Source of the DNA: Lysinibacillus fusiformis
Lineage (GTDB): Bacteria > Bacillota > Bacilli > Bacillales_A > Planococcaceae
Reading direction: 5' to 3'
Assembly (NCBI RefSeq): GCF_002845985.1
Contig: NZ_PDFK01000001.1
Coordinates: 744,001-808,000, forward strand
Length of the DNA: 64,000 nucleotides
The notes under the pieces are model-generated. The model made no database searches and had not been told where the DNA came from. It saw only the letters and a list, made by a program, of their open reading frames with translations. The first letter of the stretch is position 1, and each line of letters begins with the position of its first letter. The translations under genes and the position numbers were made by a program. This document shows positions 44,361 through 53,461 of the stretch, piece after piece.

Positions 44361-45026
44361 TTACCCATTCAATGCCTTTTTAACAAAGCGATTTATATCA
44401 ACGTCAGCACCTATCACAAGCATAATATCTCCTAGTAAAATCTTATCACTTGCTTGTGGAGACACGATAATATCAGCTCCACGCTTGATTCCTACAATGT
44501 TAATGCCATATTTTGCTCGAATATCTAAATCCATAATGGAGTATCCTGCAATCGCGTCATTTGCCTTTAACTCCATAATTGAATGTTCATCCGAAAGCTC
44601 TAAATAATCTAGCACTGTATTAGATAACATATTATTAGCAATACGAATCCCCATATCTCGCTCAGGATGGACGACAAAATCTGCACCAATTTTACGTAAA
44701 ACTTTTTCATGATAGTCATTTTGAGCCTTTACTGTAATTTGCTCAACACCAATTTCCTTTAAAATAATCGTTGTTAATATACTCGCCTGAATATCTTCAC
44801 CAATTGCTACAATAACATGCTCAAAATTACGGATACCTAATGAATTCAGTACCGATTCATCAGTTGAATCTGCAATGACAGCCTGGGTAGCAATGGAGGC
44901 AAATTCATCTACACGCTCTGAAGAATGGTCAATTGCCATCACCTGTGCACCCTGACTCATTAATTCACGAACAATACTTCCTCCAAAACGTCCAAGCCCT
45001 ATGACCGCAAACTCTTTTTTCATCAT
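44361..45026 (-). CDS. ktrC: K+ uptake gating protein KtrC (TrkA/RCK family)
   Basis: A 221-residue cytosolic octamer-forming regulator of Ktr potassium channels. The RCK_N Rossmann domain has GLGRFGGSI (10-18) with the acidic Asp of AIDHS for nucleotide binding. The RCK_C domain (about 135-221) binds c-di-AMP in homologues. Length equals B. subtilis KtrC. In B. subtilis ktrC also lies near rnjA/def/pdh. The channel subunit gene is not in this window. The start could be the first or second of two adjacent ATGs (GGAGGG upstream). Confidence 0.87.
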   Translation of the reverse strand: MMKKEFAVIGLGRFGGSIVRELMSQGAQVMAIDHSSERVDEFASIATQAVIADSTDESVLNSLGIRNFEHVIVAIGEDIQASILTTIILKEIGVEQITVKAQNDYHEKVLRKIGADFVVHPERDMGIRIANNMLSNTVLDYLELSDEHSIMELKANDAIAGYSIMDLDIRAKYGINIVGIKRGADIIVSPQASDKILLGDIMLVIGADVDINRFVKKALNG

Positions 45027-45120
45027 AAAAAATCCCTCCGAAAACTACTATACCATCATTGTAGCTTATTCTTTATCATATGTATTGTTAAAACAAGAGT
45101 CTATTCGTCAATGTTGGATA

Positions 45121-45150
45121 ACAAAAAAGACGAGGATCTTGATCCCCGTC
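45121..45150 (-). terminator. Terminator after ykuV
   Basis: GACGAGGATC (45129-45138) pairs with GATCCCCGTC (45141-45150), with one mismatch and a two-base loop, followed on the minus strand by a six-T run. Confidence 0.75.
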
Positions 45151-45164
45151 TAAACTTCTTTTTA

Positions 45165-45620
45165 TTATTCAGCGTTACGCATCTCATCTAGCACGCGATT
45201 GACACGCTTTTCTAGCATTTTCATGCCACTTCCTCCAGCTTGCATATGACGCAGCTGACCATCTTTATCAAACACAAAATATGCTGGTACATATTGGTTT
45301 TCAAAAGCATCTGTTAGTTTCATTTCACTATCTACAAAGATTGGTTGCACAATATCATGTTCTGCTGCTACTGCTTTGATTGTATCTAAATCAGTGTCTG
45401 CCTCAGAACGCGGCATATGTACTGCTACAACATTTAATTCATCTTTAAATTGATCACGGAAATTGTTGACGTCCGGCATTGCTTCTTTACATAAATGACA
45501 GCTTACTGACCAAAAGTGGATTAATGTTGGTTTCTCGCCTACTAATTCAGCTTTTGTTACTTCCCCATTTAACCAAGTCGTTGCACCTACTAGCTCAGGC
45601 ATTTGTTCACGAAGTTTCAT
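45165..45620 (-). CDS. ykuV: Thioredoxin-like thiol-disulfide oxidoreductase YkuV
   Basis: A 151-residue TlpA/thioredoxin-fold protein without a signal peptide. Active site is Cys41-His-Leu-Cys44 in WSVSCHLCKEAMP, and cis-Pro is in YVPAYFVFD. It is very similar to B. subtilis YkuV, also in length and in the C-terminal QAGGSGMKMLEKRVNRVL. It lies downstream of the peroxiredoxin gene, as in B. subtilis, so it may reduce that enzyme. A partial terminator lies between the two. Confidence 0.92.
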   Translation of the reverse strand: MKLREQMPELVGATTWLNGEVTKAELVGEKPTLIHFWSVSCHLCKEAMPDVNNFRDQFKDELNVVAVHMPRSEADTDLDTIKAVAAEHDIVQPIFVDSEMKLTDAFENQYVPAYFVFDKDGQLRHMQAGGSGMKMLEKRVNRVLDEMRNAE

Positions 45621-45700
45621 AAAAATCCTCCTCTAATATATAGGTTGTTTTCAACTAGTTCGATAACAATTGAAAACCCTTCTCAAAAACAAAAATTCAG

Positions 45701-45735
45701 TTAAAAGTCCCCACAAACTTGTCGTGGGGACTCTT
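45701..45735 (-). terminator. Hairpin between ykuU and ykuV
   Basis: Perfect 9-bp stem AGTCCCCAC (45706-45714) with GTGGGGACT (45724-45732); on the minus strand four T follow. It may lower expression of ykuV relative to ykuU. Confidence 0.7.
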
Positions 45736-45768
45736 AATTTGTTCCATAATGACTCGACTCTATTTAGA

Positions 45769-46311
45769 TTATAGAGTTGCTTGACCTGGACGCCAGTTTG
45801 CTGGGCAAAGACCACCAGTTTGAAGTGCTTGAAGTACACGTAACGTTTCATCAACATCACGGCCGATGTTGTTATCGAATACTGTTTGGTATTTTAATTC
45901 GCCTTCTGGGTTGATGATGAATAGACCACGTAATGCGATACCTTCTTCTTCAATTAAAACACCATATTCTTTCGAAACTTGGTGGTTTGTATCTGCAGCT
46001 AATGGGTATTTTAATTCACCAAGACCATTTTGAGTGCGGTCTGTGTTAATCCATGCTAAGTGAGTGTGGATTGTGTCTGTAGAAACACCGATTACTTCTG
46101 CATCTAAGTCTTCGAACTCGTCATAACGATCACTCATCGCAGTGATTTCAGTTGGACATACAAATGTGAAATCCATTGGATAGAAGAAAAGAACTGTCCA
46201 TTTGTCTTGTGCTTTAATATCTTCTAATGATACTTTACCAAATGATTTGTCTGAAAGTACTGCTTCCATTGTAAAGTCAGGTGCTTGTTTACCTACCATG
46301 CGTTCTGCCAT
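45769..46311 (-). CDS. ykuU: Typical 2-Cys peroxiredoxin YkuU
   Basis: A 180-residue AhpC/Prx1-type peroxidase that reduces H2O2 and organic peroxides. Peroxidatic Cys52 is in MDFTFVCPTE and resolving Cys169 in GGLCPANW. Length matches B. subtilis YkuU. ATG at 46311 has CGGAGGG upstream. A 44-codon in-frame extension to 46443 has no ribosome site and does not resemble peroxiredoxins. Reducing partner is probably YkuV or thioredoxin. Confidence 0.92.
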   Translation of the reverse strand: MAERMVGKQAPDFTMEAVLSDKSFGKVSLEDIKAQDKWTVLFFYPMDFTFVCPTEITAMSDRYDEFEDLDAEVIGVSTDTIHTHLAWINTDRTQNGLGELKYPLAADTNHQVSKEYGVLIEEEGIALRGLFIINPEGELKYQTVFDNNIGRDVDETLRVLQALQTGGLCPANWRPGQATL

Positions 46312-46598
46312 AATAAATCCCTCCGAATAAATATGTAGTTTATATATTCCATTCGCACAAGCGAACTCATCTTCTACGATAGCAGAGTAACCGCAGTTTT
46401 TCAAACAAGTAAACTCCGCTCGTTTGTACGTTTGAAGTGGCATGACAAGAAATCGTCAAATCCACAAATGAAATGACTGCTACAGCCTATTTATTCACTA
46501 TTTTTAACAAAAATATTCTACCCTATACAAAATTTTTCTCCATTTTCTTTATGCCTGTTTTTTTAACATTTTATAGCTATTTTTTTCACGAAAAATGA

Positions 46599-46699
46599 TT
46601 GCAAAAAAAAAATTATTATGTATAATTGTAATGGTTTTAGTAAACTAAAAGTTTCGTTAAAGTAAACTTCGTATTTCAAAAGTTTATGATTGCTAAACT
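46599..46699 (+). promoter_or_regulatory. Promoter and repeated operator half-sites of the XRE-pot operon
   Basis: TTGCAA (46599-46604), 16 bases, TATAAT (46621-46626). Downstream of it the sites AGTAAACT (46639-46646), AGTAAACT (46661-46668, 22 bp later) and the inverted pair AGTTTA-N7-TAAACT (46681-46699) share the half-site TAAACT/AGTTTA. Such a cluster before an XRE-cupin gene fits autoregulation. The rest of 46312-46598 holds no gene. Confidence 0.6.
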
Positions 46700-46717
46700 T
46701 CTTCTAGGAGGGAAAAG

Positions 46718-47260
46718 ATGCAAATAGGAGCAAAAATTAAAGCGCTTCGTTTAAAAAAAGGTCTTACCCAAGAGGAACTTGGAGAACGTACAGATTTAAG
46801 TAAAGGTTATATCTCCCAATTAGAACGTGATTTAAACTCACCTTCTATTGAAACATTATTTTCTATTTTGGAAGTGTTAGGTTCAACACCTAAAGATTTT
46901 TTTGATGATGACTCACCTGAACAAAAGGTTGTCTATACAGAAGAAGACCAATCTATCTATACAGATGAAGAAAAAAATTATGAAATTCAATGGCTAATCC
47001 CTACATCTAACGAAAAAGAGATGGAACCCATTTTCTTAACCTTTGCTGCTGATGGCGAATTCAAGCAATTTGAGCCGTCGCTCTCAGAAACATTTATTTA
47101 TGTTGTCAAAGGACGTATTCGTCTTGTTTTAGGGAATGAACAGTATATTGCAAGTGAGGGCAATGCTCTTTATTTTGACGCGACAGATCATCATCAAATT
47201 TTCAATGCACATGCAGATGAAACTAAAATTTTACTCGTTGCAACAGATTCTTATTTATAG
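46718..47260 (+). CDS. XRE-cupin transcriptional regulator of polyamine transport
   Basis: A 180-residue regulator. An N-terminal XRE HTH (residues 6-60, GLTQEELGERTDLSKGYISQLERD) is joined to a C-terminal cupin (about 110-178: FIYVVKGRIRLVLGNEQYIASEGNALYFDATDHH). This architecture occurs in PuuR-like polyamine regulators. It is the first gene of the potABCD operon, 17 bp before potA. Probably senses putrescine or spermidine. Confidence 0.87.
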   Translation: MQIGAKIKALRLKKGLTQEELGERTDLSKGYISQLERDLNSPSIETLFSILEVLGSTPKDFFDDDSPEQKVVYTEEDQSIYTDEEKNYEIQWLIPTSNEKEMEPIFLTFAADGEFKQFEPSLSETFIYVVKGRIRLVLGNEQYIASEGNALYFDATDHHQIFNAHADETKILLVATDSYL

Positions 47261-47277
47261 CTTAAGGAGGCGCATCA

Positions 47278-48384
47278 ATGACAACGAATTCCATTATCCG
47301 CTTTGAAAATGTTTCAAAGTCTTATAGTGACGGTACCGTCGTCTTAAAGAATATCAACTTGGAGCTTGAAAAAGGTAAATTTTATACACTCCTTGGTCCA
47401 TCTGGTTGTGGAAAAACAACCATTTTACGAATTATTGCTGGTTTCACAGAACCAACGACTGGAGATATATTTTTCCACGATAAAAAAATTAATGCAGTAC
47501 CTGCAAATGAACGTCAGGTCAATACTGTTTTTCAAGATTATGCGCTATTTCCTCATTTAAATGTTTTCGAAAATGTCGCATTTGGACTACGCATTAAAAA
47601 GCTGCCTGAAAATGAAATAAAGGAACGTGTGGCTGAGGCATTAAAATTTGTCAATTTGGCAGGCTACAGCAACCGTGAAATCTCTGAAATGTCTGGTGGG
47701 CAGCGTCAGCGTGTGGCGATTGCGCGTGCCATTGTTAATGACCCTGAAGTCATTTTACTGGATGAGCCACTTTCCGCATTAGACTTAAAGCTACGTACTG
47801 AAATGCAGTATGAATTGCGTGAATTACAGCAACGTCTTGGCAAAACCTTTGTCTTTGTTACACATGATCAAGAAGAAGCACTTGCTATGAGTGATGAGAT
47901 TTTTGTTTTAAGTGAAGGACAAATTCAACAATCAGGTACGCCAGTGGATATTTATGATGAACCGATTAACCGCTTCGTGGCTGACTTTATTGGTGAATCT
48001 AATATTGTACCAGGTGTGATGATTGAAGATTTCAAAGTTGAATTTGCTGGCAAAATTTTTGAATGTGTCGACCAAGGGATGAAACCAAATGAAAAAATTG
48101 ATATTGTTATTCGACCAGAAGATTTAGAAATGACAACTATCGATAAAGGGAAACTTGTGGTGAAAGTGGATACACAATTATTCCGAGGCGTACATTATGA
48201 ATTATCGACGTACGATAAGGATGGCAATGAATGGCTAGTCCATTCATTGAAAAAAGCAGAAGTAGGGACAGAAATTGGCTTAGGCTTTGATCCTGAGGCT
48301 ATTCACGTAATGCGCTTAAATGAAACTGAGGAAGAGTTCGATAAACGATTAGAATCGTATGGAGACGATGAAGATGCAAACTAA
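47278..48384 (+). CDS. potA: Spermidine/putrescine ABC transporter ATPase
   Basis: A 368-residue PotA. Walker [11 protein letters not shown]-loop [10 protein letters not shown], signature MSGGQRQR, Walker [13 protein letters not shown], switch His VTHDQEEA, followed by a C-terminal OB-like TOBE domain (about 240-340). Strong AAGGAGG site ten bases before the ATG. Overlaps potB by 11 bases. Confidence 0.94.
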   Translation: MTTNSIIRFENVSKSYSDGTVVLKNINLELEKGKFYTLLGPSGCGKTTILRIIAGFTEPTTGDIFFHDKKINAVPANERQVNTVFQDYALFPHLNVFENVAFGLRIKKLPENEIKERVAEALKFVNLAGYSNREISEMSGGQRQRVAIARAIVNDPEVILLDEPLSALDLKLRTEMQYELRELQQRLGKTFVFVTHDQEEALAMSDEIFVLSEGQIQQSGTPVDIYDEPINRFVADFIGESNIVPGVMIEDFKVEFAGKIFECVDQGMKPNEKIDIVIRPEDLEMTTIDKGKLVVKVDTQLFRGVHYELSTYDKDGNEWLVHSLKKAEVGTEIGLGFDPEAIHVMRLNETEEEFDKRLESYGDDEDAN

Positions 48385-49183
48385 GACATCGAAATCAGCG
48401 TTATTTCCATATGTGTTATGGATTGCCTTTTTCGTTATCGCGCCGATTGCCCTCGTTGTTTATTATTCCCTACTTGATTTACATGGCAATTTCACGCTCG
48501 ATAACTATAAAGCGTTCTTTACTTCTGTTTACTTAAAGATGACATTGAGCTCGTTTTGGTATGCCTTTTTAATTACATTCTTTACTTTATTAATTTCATA
48601 CCCAACTGCTTATTTCTTAACGAAGACAAAGCATAAACAGCTTTGGCTTCTGCTCATCATTATTCCTTCTTGGATTAATCTATTGTTAAAAACATATGCC
48701 TTTATCGGCATTTTTGGATTGTATGGACCAATTAATGCATTTATTGAAGTATTTGGCTTCGATCCTAAGCAAATGCTCTTTACGGATATTAGCTTTGTCT
48801 TTGTATCGGTCTATATTTTTATTCCGTTTATGATTTTACCGATCTTCAACTCCTTAGATCGATTAAACCCAACACTTATTTATGCAGCACGCGATTTAGG
48901 TGCCTCTGCTTTTACAACTTTTCGCCGTGTCGTTTTACCATTAACAATGGATGGCGTTAAATCTGGAATTCAAGTTGTCTTTATTCCAGCGCTATCCCTG
49001 TTTATGATTACACGCTTAATTGCCGGAAATCGCGTCATCACCCTTGGTACAGCGATTGAACAGCAATTTCTTGTAACACAAAATTGGGGGATGGGTTCTA
49101 CTATTGCTGTGTTCTTAATTTTATTCATGGTAATTATTATGCTCATTACGGGACAAAAAGATAAAGGAGGTCGCGTACGATGA
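48374..49183 (+). CDS. potB: Spermidine/putrescine ABC permease PotB
   Basis: About 269 residues with six membrane helices and an EAA loop ([25 protein letters not shown]). Family N-terminus is [25 protein letters not shown] at 48374 is used, with GGAG nine bases upstream inside the end of potA; an ATG at 48359 is in frame but has no site. Ends with the ATGA overlap to potC. Confidence 0.92.
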   Translation: MQTKTSKSALFPYVLWIAFFVIAPIALVVYYSLLDLHGNFTLDNYKAFFTSVYLKMTLSSFWYAFLITFFTLLISYPTAYFLTKTKHKQLWLLLIIIPSWINLLLKTYAFIGIFGLYGPINAFIEVFGFDPKQMLFTDISFVFVSVYIFIPFMILPIFNSLDRLNPTLIYAARDLGASAFTTFRRVVLPLTMDGVKSGIQVVFIPALSLFMITRLIAGNRVITLGTAIEQQFLVTQNWGMGSTIAVFLILFMVIIMLITGQKDKGGRVR

Positions 49184-49977
49184 ACAAACTATCTGCATCA
49201 GCTAAAGTCTATTTAACGATTGTTTTTATCGTTCTGTATGCTCCCATCTTCTATTTAATCTTTTACTCGTTCAATAGTGGCGGCTCCATGAATCACTTTG
49301 AATCCTTTACTTTAGAGCATTATAAAGCTGTTTTTGAAGATTCACGTCTTCTTGTTATATTAATTAATACTGTAATCGTGGCATTACTTTCTGCTTTGAT
49401 TTCTACTATTATTGGCACACTAGGTGCAATCGGTATTGTGACTGTCAAGGATTCAAAAATGCGCAATACTTTACTATCCTTAAACAATGTCTTAATCGTC
49501 AGCCCAGACGTTATTATTGGTGCTAGCTTCTTAATTTTATTTACAATGGTTGGCATTAAGCTTGGCTTTGCGTCTGTCTTGTTAGCCCATGTCGCATTTA
49601 GTGTACCGATTGTTGTTCTAATGGTTTTACCTAAACTACTAGAAATGAATAAATCCTTAATCGATGCAGCATTAGATCTAGGGGCTACGAAAAAGGATAT
49701 TATGATGCGTGTCATTCTTCCTTATATTCAACCAGGGATTTTTGCGGGCTTCTTCCTTGCCCTTACGTATTCTTTAGATGATTTTGCCGTGACATTTTTC
49801 GTAACGGGTAATGGCTTCAGCACATTATCTGTAGAAATCTACTCCATGGCCCGTGCAGGTATTTCTTTAACGGTTAATGCTATTTCTGGTTTGGTATTCT
49901 TTGTTACGGTGTTAGTCGTTGTTGGTTATTATTTCATTACAAGTCGTACGAGTAAAAGAATGGAGGGACAACGATGA
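49180..49977 (+). CDS. potC: Spermidine/putrescine ABC permease PotC
   Basis: A 265-residue second permease with six helices and EAA loop DAALDLGATKKDIMMRVILPYIQPG. Typical start VYLTIVFIVLYAPIFYLIFYSFN. Four-base overlaps (ATGA) on both sides couple it to potB and potD, giving a stoichiometric transporter. Confidence 0.93.
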   Translation: MNKLSASAKVYLTIVFIVLYAPIFYLIFYSFNSGGSMNHFESFTLEHYKAVFEDSRLLVILINTVIVALLSALISTIIGTLGAIGIVTVKDSKMRNTLLSLNNVLIVSPDVIIGASFLILFTMVGIKLGFASVLLAHVAFSVPIVVLMVLPKLLEMNKSLIDAALDLGATKKDIMMRVILPYIQPGIFAGFFLALTYSLDDFAVTFFVTGNGFSTLSVEIYSMARAGISLTVNAISGLVFFVTVLVVVGYYFITSRTSKRMEGQR

Positions 49978-51047
49978 AGTCATTAATTCAAGCTACCATC
50001 GCCATCCTTGTTGTTTCAGCCCTTTTATTCTATGCGGCTGACGCCTTAAGTGTAGGCGGCGGTAAAAGTGGAAAAGACACGTTAACAATCTTTAACTGGG
50101 GAGAATATATTGATCCTGACTTGTTGAAACAATTTGAAAAAGAAACAGGCATTCATGTCATCTACGAGACATTTGATTCCAATGAAGCGATGATGACCAA
50201 AATTCAACAAGGTGGAACAGCATATGATATTGCCGTTCCATCTGAATATATGATAGAAAAAATGAAGGAAGAAAATTTATTGATTCCTTTAGATAAAACA
50301 AAAATCCCTAATTTTAAAAATATCGATCCTTACTTTTTAGATTTACCATTCGATGATGACAATAAATATTCGGTCCCTTATTTCTGGGGAACAGTAGGCA
50401 TTGTCTACAATCCAAGCCTTGTGGGAGATTTAGATTTCTCTTCTTGGGATGATTTATGGGATCCATCCTTAAAACGAAAAGTCTTTTTAGTGGATGGTGC
50501 TCGTGAAGTCATTGGAATGGGCTTAAACAGTCTCGGATATTCCTTGAATTCACTAGATAATCAGGAACTACGTAAGGCTACTGATAAATTAATCACACTT
50601 GCACCAAATGTAAAAGCCATCATTGGAGATGAAATTACACCATTAATGATCAACAATGAGGCCACTGTAGCCCTTACTTGGTCTGGGCAAGCAGCAGATA
50701 TGATGTATGAAAATGAGGAGCTAGACTTTGCTGTACCTGAGGAAGGCTCGAATTTATGGTTCGATAATATGGTCATCCCTAAAACATCGAAAAATATCGA
50801 CGGTGCCCATGCCTTTATCAATTTCATGCTAAGTGCTGAATCGGGTGCACAAAATGCCGATTATGTAGGCTACTCTACGCCTAATATAGCTGCTATGGAC
50901 TTAATGGATGAAGAAGTTGTTTCTGATGAACGCTACTATCCTTCTGAAGAACAACGCGATACATTAGAAGTTTACAAAAATTTAGGACCAGACTATTTAG
51001 GGAAATATAATGAATTGTTTTTAGAATTTAAAATGAGTATTCGTTAA
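49974..51047 (+). CDS. potD: Spermidine/putrescine-binding protein PotD
   Basis: A 357-residue binding protein with the family start LTIFNWGEYIDPDLLKQFEKETG and polyamine-site blocks AVPSEYMIEKM, VPYFWGTVGIVYN and EGSNLWFDNMVIPK. The N-terminal segment IQATIAILVVSALLFYAADALS has no lipobox Cys, unlike most Gram-positive PotD lipoproteins, so it is either anchored by an uncleaved helix or released. Closes the operon. Confidence 0.92.
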   Translation: MKSLIQATIAILVVSALLFYAADALSVGGGKSGKDTLTIFNWGEYIDPDLLKQFEKETGIHVIYETFDSNEAMMTKIQQGGTAYDIAVPSEYMIEKMKEENLLIPLDKTKIPNFKNIDPYFLDLPFDDDNKYSVPYFWGTVGIVYNPSLVGDLDFSSWDDLWDPSLKRKVFLVDGAREVIGMGLNSLGYSLNSLDNQELRKATDKLITLAPNVKAIIGDEITPLMINNEATVALTWSGQAADMMYENEELDFAVPEEGSNLWFDNMVIPKTSKNIDGAHAFINFMLSAESGAQNADYVGYSTPNIAAMDLMDEEVVSDERYYPSEEQRDTLEVYKNLGPDYLGKYNELFLEFKMSIR

Positions 51048-51054
51048 AGCATAT

Positions 51055-51098
51055 AAAGGTCTATCGATGAATTTTTATTTTGTCGATAGACCTTTTTC
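51055..51098 (+). terminator. Terminator of the XRE-potABCD operon
   Basis: AAAGGTCTATCGA (51055-51067) pairs with TCGATAGACCTTT (51083-51095), 15-base loop, and a T run. Confidence 0.9.
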
Positions 51099-51275
51099 TA
51101 TTATCTTCCTGCTTCTGGCAGCACCTCACCTATTGTCTGTTTATTCTTTTCTACATCGTGGATTGGTATTGCTGCACTAGCAGGTATGTTTCATTTCAGA
51201 CTTTCAACCGATATGATGATAGGATATCTTATGATAGACTTTAGTATATTTGATTATAAAAAGGGGGTTCATTCG

Positions 51276-52472
51276 ATGACCCAGCAGAAGTCCAATAAGG
51301 CGGCTTTATATATTTTAATGTTTAATATGTTTATCGCAATGGGGAGTATTGGAATTATTATTCCTGTCATGCCAGAGTATTTAAAAATTTTTGGTGCAGC
51401 AGGACAAGTTCTAGGTATGCTAATTGCAACGTTCGCCTTAGCTCAATTCGTATTTTCTCCAATTGCTGGGAATCTTTCGGATCAGTATGGTCGGAAAAAT
51501 TTAATTATTTTCGGTCTTATTGTGACAGGTCTTGCACAAATCGGTTTTGGCCTAGCCACAGACGTCTGGATGCTATTTTTAGCACGCTTTTTAGGCGGTC
51601 TAGGTTCCGCATTTGTTGCACCTCCTATTATGGCATTTGTAGCTGACGTTACTACCTACGAGGAACGTGGAAAAGGTATGAGTATGTTAGGTGCTGCTAT
51701 GTCACTGGGCTTTATGATAGGGCCAGGAATAGGTGGTTTCTTAGCAAAGGTTAGTTTACATTTTCCATTTTTCACGGCAGGAGTTGCTGCCATACTTGCA
51801 TCTGTTTTATCTTACTTTTTATTACCATCTACTAAACCAAACACTTCACATGACAAGCAAAAGCAAGAAAATCTGGCGAAGCAAATGGCTCGTTCCATAC
51901 ATATGCCTTATTTCGTTATGCTCATTATCATGCTCGTGTTCTCGTTCGGAATTGCCAACTTCCAAACAACCTTGTCATTATTTGTGACAGAAAAGTTTAA
52001 TTACACACCCGTAGATATTGCGATTATTTTAGTTGTCGGTGGTGCTTTTGGGGTAGTTGTACAAATGTTTGTGATTACACCACTTTTTAATCGCTTTGGT
52101 GAAATGAAAGTTGTGTTAGTCAATTTATTTATTGCATCTGTTGCTATTTTCTTAATATTGTTTGTATCTGGCTTCGCTCTTATATTAGTTGTAGCAACTA
52201 TTTTCTCTACAGCAACAACACTAATTCGTCCTGCTGTAAATACACTAATTTCAAAGCTTGCAGAGAAAGAACAAGGGTTTGCTGCGGGCTTGAATAATGC
52301 TTACATGAGCCTTGGCAATATGATTGGACCAGCCTTAGCAGGTTTACTATTTGACTGGAATATGAACAGTCCATATATTTTCGGATCTATCATATTATTA
52401 GCCTGCTTCTTCCTTGCACTCATCTGGACATTGAAAAAAGCACCTCATCTAATGCATCCTGATACGAAATAG
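51276..52472 (+). CDS. MFS multidrug transporter, NorA/Bmr-like
   Basis: A 398-residue DHA1-type proton antiporter with twelve helices. Motif A is GNLSDQYGRKN, motif C is GFMIGPGIGGFLA (helix 5), both typical of drug exporters such as NorA, Bmr and Blt. ATG at 51276 has AAGGGGG upstream; an in-frame extension to 51186 lacks a site. Monocistronic. No adjacent regulator. Drug range cannot be told. Confidence 0.88.
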   Translation: MTQQKSNKAALYILMFNMFIAMGSIGIIIPVMPEYLKIFGAAGQVLGMLIATFALAQFVFSPIAGNLSDQYGRKNLIIFGLIVTGLAQIGFGLATDVWMLFLARFLGGLGSAFVAPPIMAFVADVTTYEERGKGMSMLGAAMSLGFMIGPGIGGFLAKVSLHFPFFTAGVAAILASVLSYFLLPSTKPNTSHDKQKQENLAKQMARSIHMPYFVMLIIMLVFSFGIANFQTTLSLFVTEKFNYTPVDIAIILVVGGAFGVVVQMFVITPLFNRFGEMKVVLVNLFIASVAIFLILFVSGFALILVVATIFSTATTLIRPAVNTLISKLAEKEQGFAAGLNNAYMSLGNMIGPALAGLLFDWNMNSPYIFGSIILLACFFLALIWTLKKAPHLMHPDTK

Positions 52473-52484
52473 TCAGAAAAATCA

Positions 52485-52512
52485 TTGACTATTTTTAACA
52501 TTATGTTACAGT
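52485..52512 (+). promoter_or_regulatory. Probable promoter of the TPP-riboswitch transcript
   Basis: TTGACT (52485-52490), 16 bases, TACAGT (52507-52512), about 32 bp before the riboswitch core. Confidence 0.55.
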
Positions 52513-52543
52513 AATGTTGGTTAATAAAATTGAATGATATTTA

Positions 52544-52640
52544 CCACTAGGGGAGCCTTTAAAAGGCTGAGACGTATATGATGATGTACGGACCCTTTGA
52601 ACCTGATCTAGTTCATACTAGCGGAGGGAAGTGGCGCTAC
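52544..52640 (+). promoter_or_regulatory. TPP (thiamine pyrophosphate) riboswitch
   Basis: Hallmark THI-box elements in order: AGGGGAGCC, GGCTGAGA, GACCCTTTGAACCTGATCTAG, and a closing ACTAGCGGAGGGAAGTGG. It precedes a thiamine-related transporter gene and a terminator, so TPP binding should switch transcription off. Confidence 0.95.
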
Positions 52641-52662
52641 TTGCTACTATCATTGTCTATGC

Positions 52663-52704
52663 AAGGCCGCTTCCTATTGTTTAAAGGAAGCGGCCTTTTA
52701 ATTT
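52663..52704 (+). terminator. Riboswitch-controlled terminator
   Basis: GGCCGCTTCC (52665-52674) pairs perfectly with GGAAGCGGCC (52686-52695), then TTTTAATTT. It lies between the TPP aptamer and thiW as the expression platform. Confidence 0.9.
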
Positions 52705-52737
52705 CCCTCATGATTTTATTCAAGAGGAGTGAACCTT

Positions 52738-53238
52738 ATGTCAATTCGTAAAATGACAATCATGGCTTTATTAGTAGCGATTGCTGTAGCAGGATCTACC
52801 TTTGTATCCATACCAACAGGCATCGCACGTGCCTACCCCATTCAGCATGCTGTTAACGTAATAGGAGCTATTATACTAGGACCCGTGCCAACAGTTCTAG
52901 TTGCCTTTGTGACAGCCATCATTCGTATCTTTACTGGTACAGGCTCTCTTTTAGCGATTCCTGGTAGTATTATTGGTGCATTGTGTGCGGCCCTTGCCTA
53001 CAAATACAGTAGAAAACCATGGCTAGCAGGATTCGGCGAAGTTTTTGGCACTGGTATTTTAGCTTCACTTATTGCCGTACCCTATGCAAAATTGCTTATG
53101 GAGACATCCGTAGCCGCATTATTCTTCATGCCAGCCTTTTTAACATCAAGTACCATCGGGGCCATCTTAGGTGTTATGGTAGCTAGTACTTTGCGAAAAT
53201 CGGTACTAGTAAAGAGTTTTAATTCTTCGCTTTATTGA
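52738..53238 (+). CDS. thiW: ThiW, ECF S-component for a thiamine precursor
   Basis: A 166-residue membrane protein with five to six helices, of the ThiW family of ECF transporter substrate-binding subunits, believed to import the thiazole precursor hydroxyethylthiazole. GIARAYPIQHAVNVIGAIILGP and FTGTGSLLAIPGSIIGAL are typical. ATG at 52738 has AGGAG eight bases upstream; an earlier GTG at 52729 overlaps that site. TPP riboswitch upstream supports the role. The shared ECF ATPases and T-component are encoded elsewhere. Confidence 0.9.
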   Translation: MSIRKMTIMALLVAIAVAGSTFVSIPTGIARAYPIQHAVNVIGAIILGPVPTVLVAFVTAIIRIFTGTGSLLAIPGSIIGALCAALAYKYSRKPWLAGFGEVFGTGILASLIAVPYAKLLMETSVAALFFMPAFLTSSTIGAILGVMVASTLRKSVLVKSFNSSLY

Positions 53239-53413
53239 GTGGTGCTGAGTGCTTTTTGATTTTGGAAATTCTTTAAGATGTGCGAGAAGATTCCTTTTCT
53301 AGTCTTTGAGCGGGGTTCGTTTCTTTATGAGCGTCTCTCTCCCCTGAGAAGCACTTTTCGAAGGCTGCACTTTGTCAATCACCTTTGCACCATTTTTTAA
53401 AACCTCAAAGCAT

Positions 53414-53452
53414 TCAAAAAAGCAGTGCAAAATGGAATGATTTTGCACTGCC
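53414..53452 (-). terminator. Terminator of the MoxR-VWA operon
   Basis: Perfect 12-bp stem GCAGTGCAAAAT (53422-53433) with ATTTTGCACTGC (53440-53451); six T follow on the minus strand, ten bases after the last stop. Confidence 0.9.
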
Positions 53453-53461
53453 TTCACTTTA

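Noticed and set aside
46312-46443. In-frame N-terminal extension of YkuU by 44 residues
   Set aside because: No ribosome site, no peroxiredoxin similarity, and a perfect CGGAGGG site lies at the internal ATG 46311.
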